From positions 1 to 51,769 of IMG/VR virus record IMGVR_UViG_3300032073_000045: DNA of 51,769 nucleotides. One strand, 5' to 3'. Origin of the DNA: a virus. The stretch's first letter is position 1, and each line of letters starts with the position of its first letter. A program made the translations under genes and the position numbers. The notes below the pieces were generated by a model. It saw only the letters and a list, made by a program, of their open reading frames with translations. It ran no database searches and was not told the DNA's origin. Positions 1 through 8,124 of the stretch are shown in pieces.

Positions 1-417
1 GTCAACTGCGTTCTGAGCTGCGAGGCTAGAAACGTCAACATCTAAATCTAAATCCTTAGCAGCTAAACTTGAAACGTCTGTACTTGATTCAGTATCCTGT
101 GCAGCCAGACTAGAAATGTCAGTAGAGTCAACTGCGTTCTGAGCCGCGAGGCTAGAAACGTCAACATCTAAATCTAAATCCTTAGCAGCTAAACTTGAAA
201 CGTCTGTACTTGATTCAGTATCCTGTGCAGCCAGACTAGAAATGTCAGTAGAGTCAACTGCGTTCTGAGCTGCGAGGCTAGAAACGTCAACATCTAAATC
301 TAAATCCTTGGCAGCTAAACTTGAAACGTCTGTAGAATCAATAGTATTCTGGGCTGCGAGGCTAGAAACATCTTCGTCTAGCGATACATCTTTAAACGCA
401 AGACTAGAAACATCTGA
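1..417 (-). repeat. 126-bp tandem repeat inside a coding region
   Basis: The unit beginning gtcaactgcg recurs at 1, 127 and 253, an exact 126-nt period (42 codons) with only a few substitutions between copies. Each unit holds three 14-codon sub-repeats. More diverged units continue to about 417. The near identity at DNA level suggests recent expansion or homogenisation. Confidence 0.95.
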
Positions 418-681
418 ATCGATATCTCTAACACCCGTAGCTTCTGCATTAACGCTTAATTCATATCCATCAAAATTTAAAGCGCTACCAAAATTAACAT
501 AAAAACCTGAAGAGGAGACTCCAGATACAATATAGGGAACAATCGCAGATGTTAAATCGTTATTTAATTCAGTAACTACTGAAGGAGTTTCCAAAAAAGA
601 TTCTGGAAATTCAATAAAATATAAATTAGATCCTTTTTGTAAAGGTTCTATAAATGAAACAACATCTGGATCGCCAGCCAT
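1..681 (-). CDS. tandem-repeat structural protein, partial (runs off the left edge)
   Basis: The minus-strand frame starting at ATG 681 stays open to base 1, giving 227 residues and no stop in the window. Residues 1-85 are non-repetitive. From about residue 88 the protein consists of 14-residue units built on the heptad DVSSLAA (variants DISSLAA, DVSSLAF), grouped into 42-residue super-units. Acidic alanine/serine-rich repeats of this kind are seen in elongated phage tail or fibre proteins, so a virion role is inferred. The gene follows the SAP-like gene with a 3-nt gap at the end of the head operon. The plus-strand frames across the repeats are shadows. Confidence 0.85.
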   Translation of the reverse strand, partial: MAGDPDVVSFIEPLQKGSNLYFIEFPESFLETPSVVTELNNDLTSAIVPYIVSGVSSSGFYVNFGSALNFDGYELSVNAEATGVRDIDSDVSSLAFKDVSLDEDVSSLAAQNTIDSTDVSSLAAKDLDLDVDVSSLAAQNAVDSTDISSLAAQDTESSTDVSSLAAKDLDLDVDVSSLAAQNAVDSTDISSLAAQDTESSTDVSSLAAKDLDLDVDVSSLAAQNAVD

Positions 682-684
682 ATA

Positions 685-1092
685 TTATCCTTTTAAATAG
701 TCTATAACCTCTTTATGCTTGGGGTTGCTTGGGTCTAATGTGATTGGTTGACCCATAACTTGAACGCTTCCTTGTCCATGCAAACTAGACTCAAAAGCCC
801 TTTTAATTTTGTTCTTTAATACAGTTTTATTTCCAGATGGAAATACTCCAACTTTTACTGCGAAAGCCTGAAGATCAGTTAAATTCATATCTTCAAGCAT
901 ATCTTTAAAGATTCTTTTATCGTTGGTTTTAAAAGGGTTTATCTTCGCGATACCCAAAATTTCTTCCAACTCCTTGGCTTTTTCTACTTGATCCTCGTAG
1001 CTCTTACCAGTTGTTTGATTGAGTTCTTCAAGCTTTGGGGCTTTTTTTGCCGTAGCCTTGCTCGTTTTTTTAGTTGTTTTTTTATTTGCCAT
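685..1092 (-). CDS. SAP/HeH-like small basic head protein
   Basis: 135 residues. The first 20 residues are lysine/threonine-rich (KKTTKKTSK). Residues about 50-110 form a helix-extended-helix segment (DMLEDMNLTDLQAFAVKVG ... NKTVLKNKIKRAF) that resembles SAP/HeH DNA-binding motifs. The ATG has an AAGG Shine-Dalgarno-like sequence about 8 nt upstream. The gene sits after the capsid terminator and before the repeat protein, with a GTGTAT motif about 30 nt upstream of the start. A DNA-binding or connector-associated role is inferred only. Confidence 0.75.
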   Translation of the reverse strand: MANKKTTKKTSKATAKKAPKLEELNQTTGKSYEDQVEKAKELEEILGIAKINPFKTNDKRIFKDMLEDMNLTDLQAFAVKVGVFPSGNKTVLKNKIKRAFESSLHGQGSVQVMGQPITLDPSNPKHKEVIDYLKG

Positions 1093-1111
1093 AATTGTAC
1101 CTTATTCCTTT

Positions 1112-1126
1112 GTATTTTAATACACT
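1112..1126 (-). promoter_or_regulatory. candidate late promoter motif
   Basis: On the minus strand the sequence reads ATAGTGTATTAAAATAC, a member of the GTGTAWAWW motif family found before other late genes. It lies between the capsid terminator and the SAP-like gene, where restarted transcription would be needed. Confidence 0.45.
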
Positions 1127-1144
1127 ATATAATAATGATTTTAA

Positions 1145-1176
1145 ATAAAAAATCCACCCCAGTTGCCTGAGGTGGA
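1145..1176 (-). terminator. intrinsic terminator after the capsid gene
   Basis: On the minus strand TCCACCTCAG and CTGGGGTGGA pair over 10 bp (one G-T wobble) around a GCAA tetraloop, followed directly by TTTTTTATTT. It lies about 30 nt past the capsid stop codon, so it should separate the capsid transcript from the SAP-like and repeat-protein genes. Confidence 0.93.
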
Positions 1177-1204
1177 CTTTTATAAAACGTTAATTCTATT
1201 TAAA

Positions 1205-2356
1205 TTAAACGATCAGACCAAGTAATACGCGGTCGTCGATGATCATACGTCCCTCTTCAAGAGAGCCGTAGTAACCAATCTTAGATTGACGTGTTACGAA
1301 TTGGTCGTCGGATACGAGAGAAAACTCATCTCCGGACTCGGAATCGGTAGCTACTGCGCGAATCATAGACTCACGGCTGAGATCAACGCCAACAAGGATT
1401 TGTTCATTTCCAGCAGAACCGTCAAATGCACGAATTCCTCCCCCGGTAGCGGAGTAGTTGTCGTCATAGTCGGTAGCACCTGCGGCTGCATCAAATACAT
1501 TATTCCACTTTTGATCGTTACCCATTTCATTGTACTCTTGAATGGATACGCCATAGAACTCAGGAATTCCAGCGCTATTGAAGATAGCATCGCGCATACT
1601 GTCTGTACCAGCGATCATGCCTTCTCCGTCTTTAAGACCTCCACCTTTAGAACCTACTGTATTAAGAGGGTTATAAGCTAAACCACGAATTTCTTCTACG
1701 ATTTCAGGAGAAACGAGAAGGTCTGTGATTCCGCGTCCGCGACGATCAGCAGGTGTTCCGCCAGTCCAAGAAGTATTAATTCTTTTGGCCTTAGTGAACA
1801 ACTTGTTGAGGTCGGAAAGCAAGAAACGTCCAGCTTGAGCAGAACGTATAACGTGCTGCTCAGTGTTTGTTGTCGCATTAGCCAATGCAGTCATGATCAT
1901 GCTTGCAGAAGTTTTTTCTTGTTTAAGAAGAACTTCTTGGGCCATGCGTGTGAAAGTCTTGCTTACAACGTCAAGTCTTGAACGAGAAGCGTAGCGCTTG
2001 TCGAAACTCAATGCACTGTCGAGAGTATAAGTTGTGAACTTAAGCTCGCTTTGTGAAGGAGCGACTTGGTTTGTTGGAAGACCTCCTGGAACGGATTGAC
2101 TCCAAATTTGGATGTAATCTTCATCAGTAATGTCGTGGTAAAGATCCAAAGGAATACTTGGACTCTCCTCGCTGTTGAACTGAAGGCTTGTAAACATGTT
2201 ACTTACTGTAGGAGCTGTGTTAACAACTTCTGCTAAAACTGGACCGATAAATTCAGCCAATGCAGTTTGAGCTTCGTAAGCGACTTCTCTGTTTTTTGAA
2301 GCCATAGCTTTGATAAGCTCGACTTGCTCGGGTGTTCTGTCTAAAGTAATTTTCAT
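1205..2356 (-). CDS. major capsid protein (HK97-fold type)
   Basis: 383 residues from ATG 2356. This start follows the decoration gene's stop codon and has AAGGAA upstream; the longer reading from 2419 would overlap the upstream gene by 44 nt. The N-terminal part is helical (EQVELIKAMASKNREVA), resembling a delta domain. The middle carries a typical capsid segment (residues about 110-160, a block beginning LDVVSKTFTRMAQEV). The C terminus, RQSKIGYYGSLEEGRMIIDD, resembles the final strand of large-phage HK97-like capsid proteins. The order protease-scaffold, decoration, capsid supports the call. A strong terminator follows. Confidence 0.88.
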   Translation of the reverse strand: MKITLDRTPEQVELIKAMASKNREVAYEAQTALAEFIGPVLAEVVNTAPTVSNMFTSLQFNSEESPSIPLDLYHDITDEDYIQIWSQSVPGGLPTNQVAPSQSELKFTTYTLDSALSFDKRYASRSRLDVVSKTFTRMAQEVLLKQEKTSASMIMTALANATTNTEQHVIRSAQAGRFLLSDLNKLFTKAKRINTSWTGGTPADRRGRGITDLLVSPEIVEEIRGLAYNPLNTVGSKGGGLKDGEGMIAGTDSMRDAIFNSAGIPEFYGVSIQEYNEMGNDQKWNNVFDAAAGATDYDDNYSATGGGIRAFDGSAGNEQILVGVDLSRESMIRAVATDSESGDEFSLVSDDQFVTRQSKIGYYGSLEEGRMIIDDRVLLGLIV

Positions 2357-2375
2357 TTTCTTAAATTTCCTTGTG

Positions 2376-2999
2376 TTAGAAGCTAATTTTGCAGAGATAT
2401 TTCTTTGCGCTCGAGTCATTACTTTCTTCTCCGATTGCGATTACAGAACCAACAACTGTTCCAGTTGTAGCTTTAACAAGCTTACCGGCTGTACTAGAAA
2501 CTTCGAGGTCGTCTCCTTGAGCAGGGGCTGAAGAAAAAGCCGATGCGGAAAGAAGTATTAATCCTTTAGTCAAAACAGGGACTGATTGACCAGGAAGTAC
2601 GCCTTGCGCTTCATCGAGTTTTTGTTTATAAGATAACATCTTTTCTCCGTTTTCGTCGAACGCTAAGGTTTCACGTAAAGTGATTCCAAGCGCACGTCCG
2701 GAGCCATTAGCAGGAGCAACAGTCATACCTGTATTAGCGGGGTATCCGTTGAATCCAATATGCGCACCGCTAAAACTAGCACCTAAATAATCACGAAGAT
2801 TATCAGGGGTTGAAGCGCGCAATTCGGAAACCTCACCAGGTAGAGCTCCCGCACTTACAGAAACAACAACGCCTGCGTCAAAATCACCTGTGCCGTTAGG
2901 AACGAAACTCGAAAGAGTTTTGCTTGAAACGTCAAGAGCGAATAAGTTAACAACGTCGTGTTCACTGTAGTCTCGGTATGGTAGTATTCTTTTTGCCAT
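2376..2999 (-). CDS. capsid decoration/stabilisation-like protein
   Basis: 207 residues, rich in Gly, Ala, Ser and Val with predicted beta structure, no membrane segment and no signal peptide. It lies between the protease-scaffold and capsid genes, the usual place for a head decoration protein. The C-terminal half has segments typical of small beta-rich phage head proteins (GQSVPVLTKGLILL ... TGTVVGSVIAIGEESN). The product call rests on position and composition rather than a diagnostic motif. Confidence 0.65.
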   Translation of the reverse strand: MAKRILPYRDYSEHDVVNLFALDVSSKTLSSFVPNGTGDFDAGVVVSVSAGALPGEVSELRASTPDNLRDYLGASFSGAHIGFNGYPANTGMTVAPANGSGRALGITLRETLAFDENGEKMLSYKQKLDEAQGVLPGQSVPVLTKGLILLSASAFSSAPAQGDDLEVSSTAGKLVKATTGTVVGSVIAIGEESNDSSAKKYLCKISF

Positions 3000-3018
3000 A
3001 ATTTTTTTCTTCTATATA

Positions 3019-4632
3019 TTAGTATGAAATTTTAACTGATTCTTTGAAGGTCTTCGCAAATCTATCGCGAAGAGATTCTCCTTCAGAAGAGCTTTCATTA
3101 TTGTTTACGATTGCAGCTTCTTCAACTTGAAGGCTGTCAAGAGCTTCTTCGACTTCGTCAGAAGAGTCTTCTTGTTCGGTTTGTGAAGCTTCAGCGACTT
3201 CAGCTACTTCGGGAGTTTCAGTGGAAACTTCTTCTGTTGCCTCTACTGTTTCAAGACGTTTAGCAACTTCTTGTGCCACGCGGTCTTCAAAAGCTTTTTG
3301 CTCAGTAGCAATAGTTTCTTTGTTTTTGTGCTTCCAAACCTTGGAAAGTTTTTCTTGATAATTTGCGAAGCTATCTTCTGTTTCGTCTAAATCAGAAAGA
3401 TCTGCGGCAAGTATCTTGCGGTCTTCATCATCAAGTTCATAAACTTCGCTTAAAGCTTCCATGCGGGAGTTAAAACGAACTTCTGCTTCGCGAGCAGAAT
3501 TTTCTTGCTCTAAAGCTGTAAGCTGCTCTTTAGTAGAATTAAGTTGCTCTTCGACTTCAAGCATTTTCTCTTGAAGAGAATTTTGAGCCTGAACAGCTTC
3601 TTCTTTTTCAGCTTTTGTTTTCTCGAGGTCAGAAAGGTATTGTTCACTTTTCTCTCTGATGGCTTCGATGAAAACTTTAGAAATGCTAGCAACGCTCTCT
3701 TCGGAGAAGTCTTGTTTGCCAAGCTTTTCGTCTAAAGCTGCTCGGAATTCATTGATGATTGTTTCTTTATCCATAATTATATTATTAGGTTCTTTGTTTA
3801 GTACATTTTCTTGAGAGGAATGGGAAGTTTTTTGATTATTTATAATAATCTTATCAATCGGTTCGTTTCTGCTAGATTCTGCCGTTTTGGGCGATCCAAC
3901 CTTTGTAATCAAGCCTTTTACGTCTGCCGCAGGGTTAGAAGTGAAACCAATTCCTAGCGGATAAATATCACCAACAATTAATCGATTAACTTTTCTTCCG
4001 TCTTTGAGAGTTCCTTTTCCTCCGAAAGATTTTAAATATGGGGTGTAAGCTTCCATTTCTTGTGGGTCAGAAATTAAAGAAGATTCGTGAAGATCATCTC
4101 CGCCAACAGCGATCACATAATCATTAAAGCCAACTTCCCAACTTGCAGAAACAGTATTGAAATAATCTCCAGATTCATCTGTTGAGCTTTCAACGAGATC
4201 TGCAAACTCCTTGCTGGCAGTGCGGTAAACTACAGCGGCAAGCGCTATATTATAAGGGCCTTCTTCGATAAGCGCCTGATCGTCGCTCATTAAATCCGAA
4301 GTATTATCATATCGAGAAAATCCAGCAGAAACAATATGACCAACGATTCTATCTCGATCATGTTCGATGTTTGTTGGTTTATGAACAAAGTAATCCTTGA
4401 CTGCAACTGCGGTTTCGCTATCGATACCGTCTCCATTTTTATTAAATTTATTTACAACAGCGGCGTTAAACGCCACTCCAACTAGGTCAATATTTTTATC
4501 CAGATCTATATTCGATGGAATCAAAGGTCTCAGCGACTCAAGAGAAGCGCGGCTAATATTTGAATCTTCTATCTGGCTCGAAGCGACGATGATATTATCA
4601 AAACTTGCTGTGTATTTATACGGTAAAGACAT
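3019..4632 (-). CDS. prohead protease fused to scaffold
   Basis: 537 residues. Residues 1-240 look like a Ser-His prohead protease: His91 in TNIEHDRDRIVGH and the serine motif VSASWEVGF at 161-169. Residues about 287-537 form a long, highly charged coiled coil (EKTKAEKEEAVQAQNSLQEK) with an acidic stretch at about 470-515, typical of a scaffold. An in-frame ATG at 3774 (Met287) could start a separate 251-residue scaffold, as in phages with nested protease/scaffold genes. A GTGTATATTTAAT motif precedes the start. Confidence 0.88.
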   Translation of the reverse strand: MSLPYKYTASFDNIIVASSQIEDSNISRASLESLRPLIPSNIDLDKNIDLVGVAFNAAVVNKFNKNGDGIDSETAVAVKDYFVHKPTNIEHDRDRIVGHIVSAGFSRYDNTSDLMSDDQALIEEGPYNIALAAVVYRTASKEFADLVESSTDESGDYFNTVSASWEVGFNDYVIAVGGDDLHESSLISDPQEMEAYTPYLKSFGGKGTLKDGRKVNRLIVGDIYPLGIGFTSNPAADVKGLITKVGSPKTAESSRNEPIDKIIINNQKTSHSSQENVLNKEPNNIIMDKETIINEFRAALDEKLGKQDFSEESVASISKVFIEAIREKSEQYLSDLEKTKAEKEEAVQAQNSLQEKMLEVEEQLNSTKEQLTALEQENSAREAEVRFNSRMEALSEVYELDDEDRKILAADLSDLDETEDSFANYQEKLSKVWKHKNKETIATEQKAFEDRVAQEVAKRLETVEATEEVSTETPEVAEVAEASQTEQEDSSDEVEEALDSLQVEEAAIVNNNESSSEGESLRDRFAKTFKESVKISY

Positions 4633-4635
4633 GTG

Positions 4636-4650
4636 AATTAAATATACACT
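4636..4650 (-). promoter_or_regulatory. candidate late promoter motif
   Basis: Minus-strand AAGTGTATATTTAAT ends a few nucleotides before the protease-scaffold ATG. It overlaps the last codon of the terminase gene, so transcription could restart here for the head genes. Confidence 0.5.
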
Positions 4651-6521
4651 TAGTTTATAAACATGGGAGTAAAGGTGGTAGCTACTGTTTCTACTTTAGA
4701 ATCCATCATATCATAATAAAGTTTTATCATCCAATTTCCAAGTACCAATGCAGAATAACTATCTTTTCTTGCTTTTTCTGGCCCAGTTTGCCTTTTTAAA
4801 CTTGGAGGTAAATCAAAATTTTGAGTGCCCGCTGAAGAGGTTGTGATTTGAATCAAAGAGCATTGTGTCTTGATCAAATTCATCATATCAAATTGATGCT
4901 CAACAAAGTCAATCATTTTTGCCTCTTTTGTTTGTCGCTCTCCAGATAAAGATGTTCGCAGAAAATTTATTTTATCGATTGGAATCTTTTGTCTTCGCTG
5001 AGTATTGTATTCATCATCAATCGCACGAGAAGCGAATGCAATTCTGCGGTGATCGAAATTAGATTGCAATAATTCGTTTGCTCGCCTTATCCATTGACTA
5101 GTAGGTTTTCGCAAATAACAAATTGTATTATTATCTAAATTATACTCGCGCTTACCTTCTATTAATTTTTGTTGATAATTTTCTATATCATCAAAGTTTG
5201 TATTGATAAACTTTATATTGATTTTATTCTCTTTAAACAAACTACTTTCATTCGCAGCATTCATAAACTGTACTCCACCATTATAATCGCCAACAATACT
5301 TACAATATTAAAATGTTTTAATAAATAATAAAAATAATAAATATGTTGTTTTAAATTTGCTCCAGACAATGCATAGCTGTGAACCACAGTACCAGTTTTC
5401 TTTTCGTCATTTAATTTTATAACCATCATTGCAAAGTCATCGCTGCTCTCACTCTCAGCCCAACTTGGGTCGAACGCAAGAATATACTTTGAATCTGGAG
5501 TGCCTTTAATTTCTGTTGTCGGAGATTCTCCATCTTTTAATGTGCAGGCTGCCATTTTTGAGGTCTTAAAATAACCAGAACTATCGTCAGTAAAAATAGC
5601 CCCAAACTCTCGATCAAACTGACTTTGACTCATGGTTGATTTTGCTTGATTGATCAAATTTTGATCGTACAGCTGCCTGGGAGCGCAATCATAACTAAAC
5701 TGCATTATAACTCGGTGGGCATCCGATTCCTTTTTTCCGCCAACCCGAATGAGCTCTTCAAATTGCTCGTAAGCTTTATACATATATTCAAACTTGTAAC
5801 TGGCAGAGGACAAAGCTATCAGTTTATTGTTTGGCCAAATATGGCGATCCTTTTCCTGCATTTTGCCTTGGCGTATAAGTTCTGTTTCGACATTATACAA
5901 ATCCTCACGCTGTGTTGGATTTTCAACAACACTCAAGAATGGTATAATAACCTCATTATAAATTCTTTCGGGCATCAAAGCAAACTCATCAATAATGATT
6001 CTGTGAAAACGAAATCCCCGAAGCTTCTCACCATCACCAAGAGGCAAGGCTCGTATTCTAGAACTTCCAATTTCTAGAAGCCACTCATCATTACTTTTAG
6101 ATTTGTGAGTTATGCACTGCGAAAGGTACATAGCTTCAGGCTTAGCGGCGATATCCTCAATTTTTTTGAAAATCATTTTTGCCTGACGAAAAGATTTAGA
6201 AAGAATACCAATCTCAACACCTTGATTCATTATCGCTTCTAAGTATGCATAAATAGCCGTAGTGAATGATTTACTCATTCCTCGACTCCAAACCCCCATA
6301 AAATAATCTGTTTCAAACATAGCCTTGATAGCCATATGCTGAAAAGGGAAAAGTTTGACGCCAGATATAAGATCCGTAGTAAAGGTTATATTTTCCCGCA
6401 GAAACTTGTATAAAAGAATTTTAGCCTCTTCCTCTTCTAAATACCCTTCTAGTTCAAACAATTTTTTATTAAAGTCTGGGTCAGCATTTCTGCTTACCTG
6501 ATTTCCTATTTCCCAAGCCAT
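4650..6521 (-). CDS. terminase large subunit
   Basis: 623 residues. The N-terminal ATPase has a deviant Walker A (SRGMSKS, 79-85) and Walker B RIIIDEF with Asp178-Glu179. The C-terminal RNase H-like nuclease shows Asp351 in ILAFDPSWAES and Asp412 in IVGDYNGG. Length and motif order fit the motor-nuclease that packages DNA into the prohead. The start shares TAATG with the stop of the ERCC4 nuclease gene. No recognised small terminase adjoins it; the 8.1-9.2 kb and 6.5-7.4 kb genes are the candidates for helper packaging functions. Confidence 0.95.
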   Translation of the reverse strand: MAWEIGNQVSRNADPDFNKKLFELEGYLEEEEAKILLYKFLRENITFTTDLISGVKLFPFQHMAIKAMFETDYFMGVWSRGMSKSFTTAIYAYLEAIMNQGVEIGILSKSFRQAKMIFKKIEDIAAKPEAMYLSQCITHKSKSNDEWLLEIGSSRIRALPLGDGEKLRGFRFHRIIIDEFALMPERIYNEVIIPFLSVVENPTQREDLYNVETELIRQGKMQEKDRHIWPNNKLIALSSASYKFEYMYKAYEQFEELIRVGGKKESDAHRVIMQFSYDCAPRQLYDQNLINQAKSTMSQSQFDREFGAIFTDDSSGYFKTSKMAACTLKDGESPTTEIKGTPDSKYILAFDPSWAESESSDDFAMMVIKLNDEKKTGTVVHSYALSGANLKQHIYYFYYLLKHFNIVSIVGDYNGGVQFMNAANESSLFKENKINIKFINTNFDDIENYQQKLIEGKREYNLDNNTICYLRKPTSQWIRRANELLQSNFDHRRIAFASRAIDDEYNTQRRQKIPIDKINFLRTSLSGERQTKEAKMIDFVEHQFDMMNLIKTQCSLIQITTSSAGTQNFDLPPSLKRQTGPEKARKDSYSALVLGNWMIKLYYDMMDSKVETVATTFTPMFIN

Positions 6522-7438
6522 TATATTAATTCCTTATCTATATAGTACTGCAGATCAACGTTCCACAATTTTTTTCCAAGTGTTAGTAATTTAGGTATCA
6601 TAGACTCAGACTTTTTACGGCTGCCAGTAAATATAAATTGGCAATGCCGATGAAACTGATGGTTAAGTACTCGCATGTTATGATAAATATATTTTAAATT
6701 AGATTTGTGCGCGCCGCGCCTATTATTCCGCTCTATCTGATCTATATCGCTTTCTACGACTACAAATAAATAACTATCAAAATCTTTTGTTCTTTGTAGT
6801 TCGTATTCAAATCTCTCAAGATTGTTTTTGCTGAGTGTGGACTTGAAGTCTTGCTCACCCTTTCGATCTACATAAGTATAATCGTAATTTTCTCCTCCTA
6901 CTGCATAATCCCCAAACTCTAATTTCATGGATTCTGAATTTGGAAAAACTAAAGGTTGCTGTTCACGCGTGTCTATAAATATTTTTATATTGGGGTCTAT
7001 ATTGTTTTTAAAAACTTCGGGTAATCTCTCACCAAACATTGGCTTTACGCCAGCAGCTTCGCAGGCGGCGGTGTATGAACCGCAATGATGCTGGAATATA
7101 TCAACGGTAGGTAGATCGTTGATCTTTAACTCTATATGACAGGGTGCGGTTTTCAAGTCTTTCGCGGCGACTCTCTTTTGCAGTAAATTAATTATATATT
7201 CTTTTACTTTTTTAGAATCTTCCTTTTCGCACCATTTTAACAGTTGATCTCTATTCGAAAAATCTTTATTAAAATAGTCATCCTTATTCTTAAATGGCAA
7301 TGGATCACCAGTATATAAATTATATCGAGGATAATATTTTGTATAATATTCTGCAAGCATAATTTTATGCGTTTTTAAATGCGCATGCAAACTCCTCTCG
7401 GAAGGAAATTCCTCTGAACATATTTTGCAGACGTTCAT
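6521..7438 (-). CDS. zinc-finger ERCC4-type nuclease
   Basis: 305 residues. The N terminus is a classical C2H2 finger (Cys4, Cys7, His20, His24). From about residue 150 an ERCC4/XPF-like nuclease core appears: FIDTRE (Asp156), GDYAV (Asp177) and VDRKGEQDF (Asp191-Arg192-Lys193, in place of the usual ERK), then helices to about 290. This family cuts branched or flap DNA. It is translationally coupled to the terminase (TAATG) and to the upstream beta-helix gene (ATGA), so a role in trimming replication intermediates for packaging is a reasonable inference. Confidence 0.85.
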   Translation of the reverse strand: MNVCKICSEEFPSERSLHAHLKTHKIMLAEYYTKYYPRYNLYTGDPLPFKNKDDYFNKDFSNRDQLLKWCEKEDSKKVKEYIINLLQKRVAAKDLKTAPCHIELKINDLPTVDIFQHHCGSYTAACEAAGVKPMFGERLPEVFKNNIDPNIKIFIDTREQQPLVFPNSESMKLEFGDYAVGGENYDYTYVDRKGEQDFKSTLSKNNLERFEYELQRTKDFDSYLFVVVESDIDQIERNNRRGAHKSNLKYIYHNMRVLNHQFHRHCQFIFTGSRKKSESMIPKLLTLGKKLWNVDLQYYIDKELI

Positions 7439-8109
7439 TTTTCGAAATCGTATATTTTAAGCCAAGATTCTGGAAACTTTCTTCTTACTCCCAGCCAGCC
7501 CCTTCTCTGCGCAGTCCAAAATAACTTGACAAACAAACGAGGCACTCGCAGACCAAATCCGTGGCAGTTTTCCACGGTGGGCGTCTCAGAAAACAACCTT
7601 CTATACAAAACACGAAAGCCAACCTTTTTCATTTTACAATCTTTTATCAATATATTTCTCATCATAGGACGATCAACATCATCGTAATCAGTCCAATTAC
7701 CTAAATCAATACATGCTCCATCATAAAACTTATAAAAAGAATTAACAAAAGTGCAATTATTAAAAGATAAATTTTTTACTCCACCTTTTGCAGTAATATG
7801 TTGTTTTGTATTTTGAGCAATAAAAACGCAATTATTGAAAGAAATATTTTCTCCACGAACAATGTCAACACAGTCCTCGTATCCGCCGCGAATAATACAA
7901 TCCTCCACCTCCACATTCCTGCAGAAAGATAGCTTCAAGCCCTCGGCAACACCGCGACCGTCAATTTCACACGATTTTATGCTTAAAGAGTACTCTTCTG
8001 AACCTGGCCTCCAAGAAAAACCTAAAGCGCTTGAGTCTTGGAATTTAGAATTAGGATTTCCAGTATCAGGATTAAAGAAAAATTCTTTTTTTATTTCTAT
8101 ATGCTTCAT
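7435..8109 (-). CDS. right-handed beta-helix protein
   Basis: 224 residues with repeated short strand-turn rungs (VEVEDCIIRGGYEDCVDIV, ISFNNCVFI, LSFNNCTFV, ILIKDCKMKKVG), the signature of a parallel beta-helix with Asn/Cys ladders. Such folds occur in phage tailspikes and in pectate-lyase-like proteins. There is no signal peptide and no obvious catalytic triad. It sits inside the packaging operon, overlapping the nuclease start by ATGA, which is an odd place for a receptor-binding protein. Function is open. Confidence 0.7.
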   Translation of the reverse strand: MKHIEIKKEFFFNPDTGNPNSKFQDSSALGFSWRPGSEEYSLSIKSCEIDGRGVAEGLKLSFCRNVEVEDCIIRGGYEDCVDIVRGENISFNNCVFIAQNTKQHITAKGGVKNLSFNNCTFVNSFYKFYDGACIDLGNWTDYDDVDRPMMRNILIKDCKMKKVGFRVLYRRLFSETPTVENCHGFGLRVPRLFVKLFWTAQRRGWLGVRRKFPESWLKIYDFEK

Positions 8110-8124
8110 GCGAAGAGGGGTTCA

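Noticed and set aside
1-417. CRISPR array
   Set aside because: The period is a multiple of three and the copies are contiguous coding repeats, with no repeat-spacer alternation.
308-502. Plus-strand frame with repeated LETS motifs
   Set aside because: It is the antisense reading of the DVSSLAA repeats of the minus-strand gene 1-681.
2356-2419. Longer start of the capsid gene at 2419
   Set aside because: It would overlap the decoration gene by 44 nt, whereas ATG 2356 follows that gene's stop with AAGGAA upstream.
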